A stretch of 25,860 nucleotides of DNA. It comes from JBBQNJ01 sp038329845. Lineage in GTDB: Bacteria; Planctomycetota; Phycisphaerae; Tepidisphaerales; Tepidisphaeraceae. Shown here one piece after another: positions 25,720-25,860 of the stretch. The position numbers and the translations under genes are program-made. The notes below the pieces were generated by a model that saw only the letters and a list, made by a program, of their open reading frames with translations, was not told where the DNA came from and did no database searches. The DNA lies in the NCBI GenBank assembly GCA_038329845.1, contig JBBQNJ010000071.1, positions 1 through 25,860 on the forward strand. The letters are read 5' to 3'. Position 1 is the first letter of the stretch; every line of letters begins with the position of its first letter.

Positions 25720-25860
25720 CCCCCCCCGCCCCCCCCCCCCCCCCCCCCCCCCCACACAACCCCCCCCCCCCCCCCCCCCCCCACCCCCCCCCCCCCACCA
25801 CAACACCCCCCCCCCCCCCCCCCCCCCAACAAACCGGCCACCCCCCCAAAAAACAAAACA
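25720..25860. other. Low-complexity poly-C, probable assembly or sequencing artefact
   Basis: The last 141 bases are almost all C, with scattered A and an AAAAAACAAAA run at the end. This is unlike the balanced codon pattern immediately before it. It lies at the very end of the window and turns a membrane protein gene into a glycine run. A natural homopolymer of this size in a coding gene is unlikely. Confidence 0.85.

Noticed and set aside
25506..25856. Gly-rich proteins read from the poly-C end
   Set aside because: They come from the low-complexity contig end.

Overview
This window looks like an ordinary chromosomal stretch from a GC-rich Gram-negative bacterium, most likely of the Planctomycetota (perhaps Phycisphaerae). 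The pointers are a PEP-CTERM sorting tail, a membrane protein headed by Cys zinc ribbons of planctomycete style, an FAD-dependent oxidoreductase beside a glycoside-hydrolase-like lipoprotein, and a Uma2-family nuclease. The lineage is inferred from gene content, because there is no rRNA here. The last ~140 bases are almost pure C and look like a corrupted contig end.

Layout. Bases 1-166 are the left end of an IS3-family element, inserted into a PEP-CTERM protein gene of which only the 3' part (167-608) survives. A strong hairpin and tRNA-Met(CAT) follow. From 1083 to 5982 the minus strand carries a D-2-hydroxyacid dehydrogenase and galE (one operon), sthA and an Ldh2-family dehydrogenase (a second pair), and tRNA-Val(GAC). 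At 6163-7704 lies a zinc-ribbon membrane protein. It is followed by ~670 bp without a convincing gene, which holds three hairpins and an apparent minus-strand terminator. The plus strand then carries a small membrane protein, an ECF sigma factor and its likely anti-sigma factor. A GAF-SpoIIE phosphatase converges on them. A membrane-anchored protein of unknown function and glnS follow on the plus strand.

From 14566 to the end every gene is on the minus strand: an SGNH hydrolase, a polyprenyl diphosphate synthase with xseB, the lipoprotein and FAD oxidoreductase pair, a Uma2 nuclease, thrS with an attenuator-like leader, a D-amino-acid transaminase, and a YfhO-like membrane protein cut by the contig end.

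How the genes work together. The sigma/anti-sigma pair is a signalling module, and the neighbouring PP2C phosphatase may belong to a stress or partner-switching circuit. SthA next to an NAD(P)-dependent 2-oxoacid reductase fits redox balancing. galE and the YfhO-like protein fit cell-envelope sugar metabolism. The lipoprotein and oxidoreductase are probably co-transcribed and may act in glycan use. Several genes have a TATAAT-like box only a few bases before the start codon, which suggests leaderless transcripts. I found no CRISPR array, prophage or recognisable defence system. The most unusual items are the structured gene-free region at 7.8-8.1 kb, the thrS leader, the zinc-free anti-sigma factor with a duplicated domain, and the SthA lacking its conserved cysteine.
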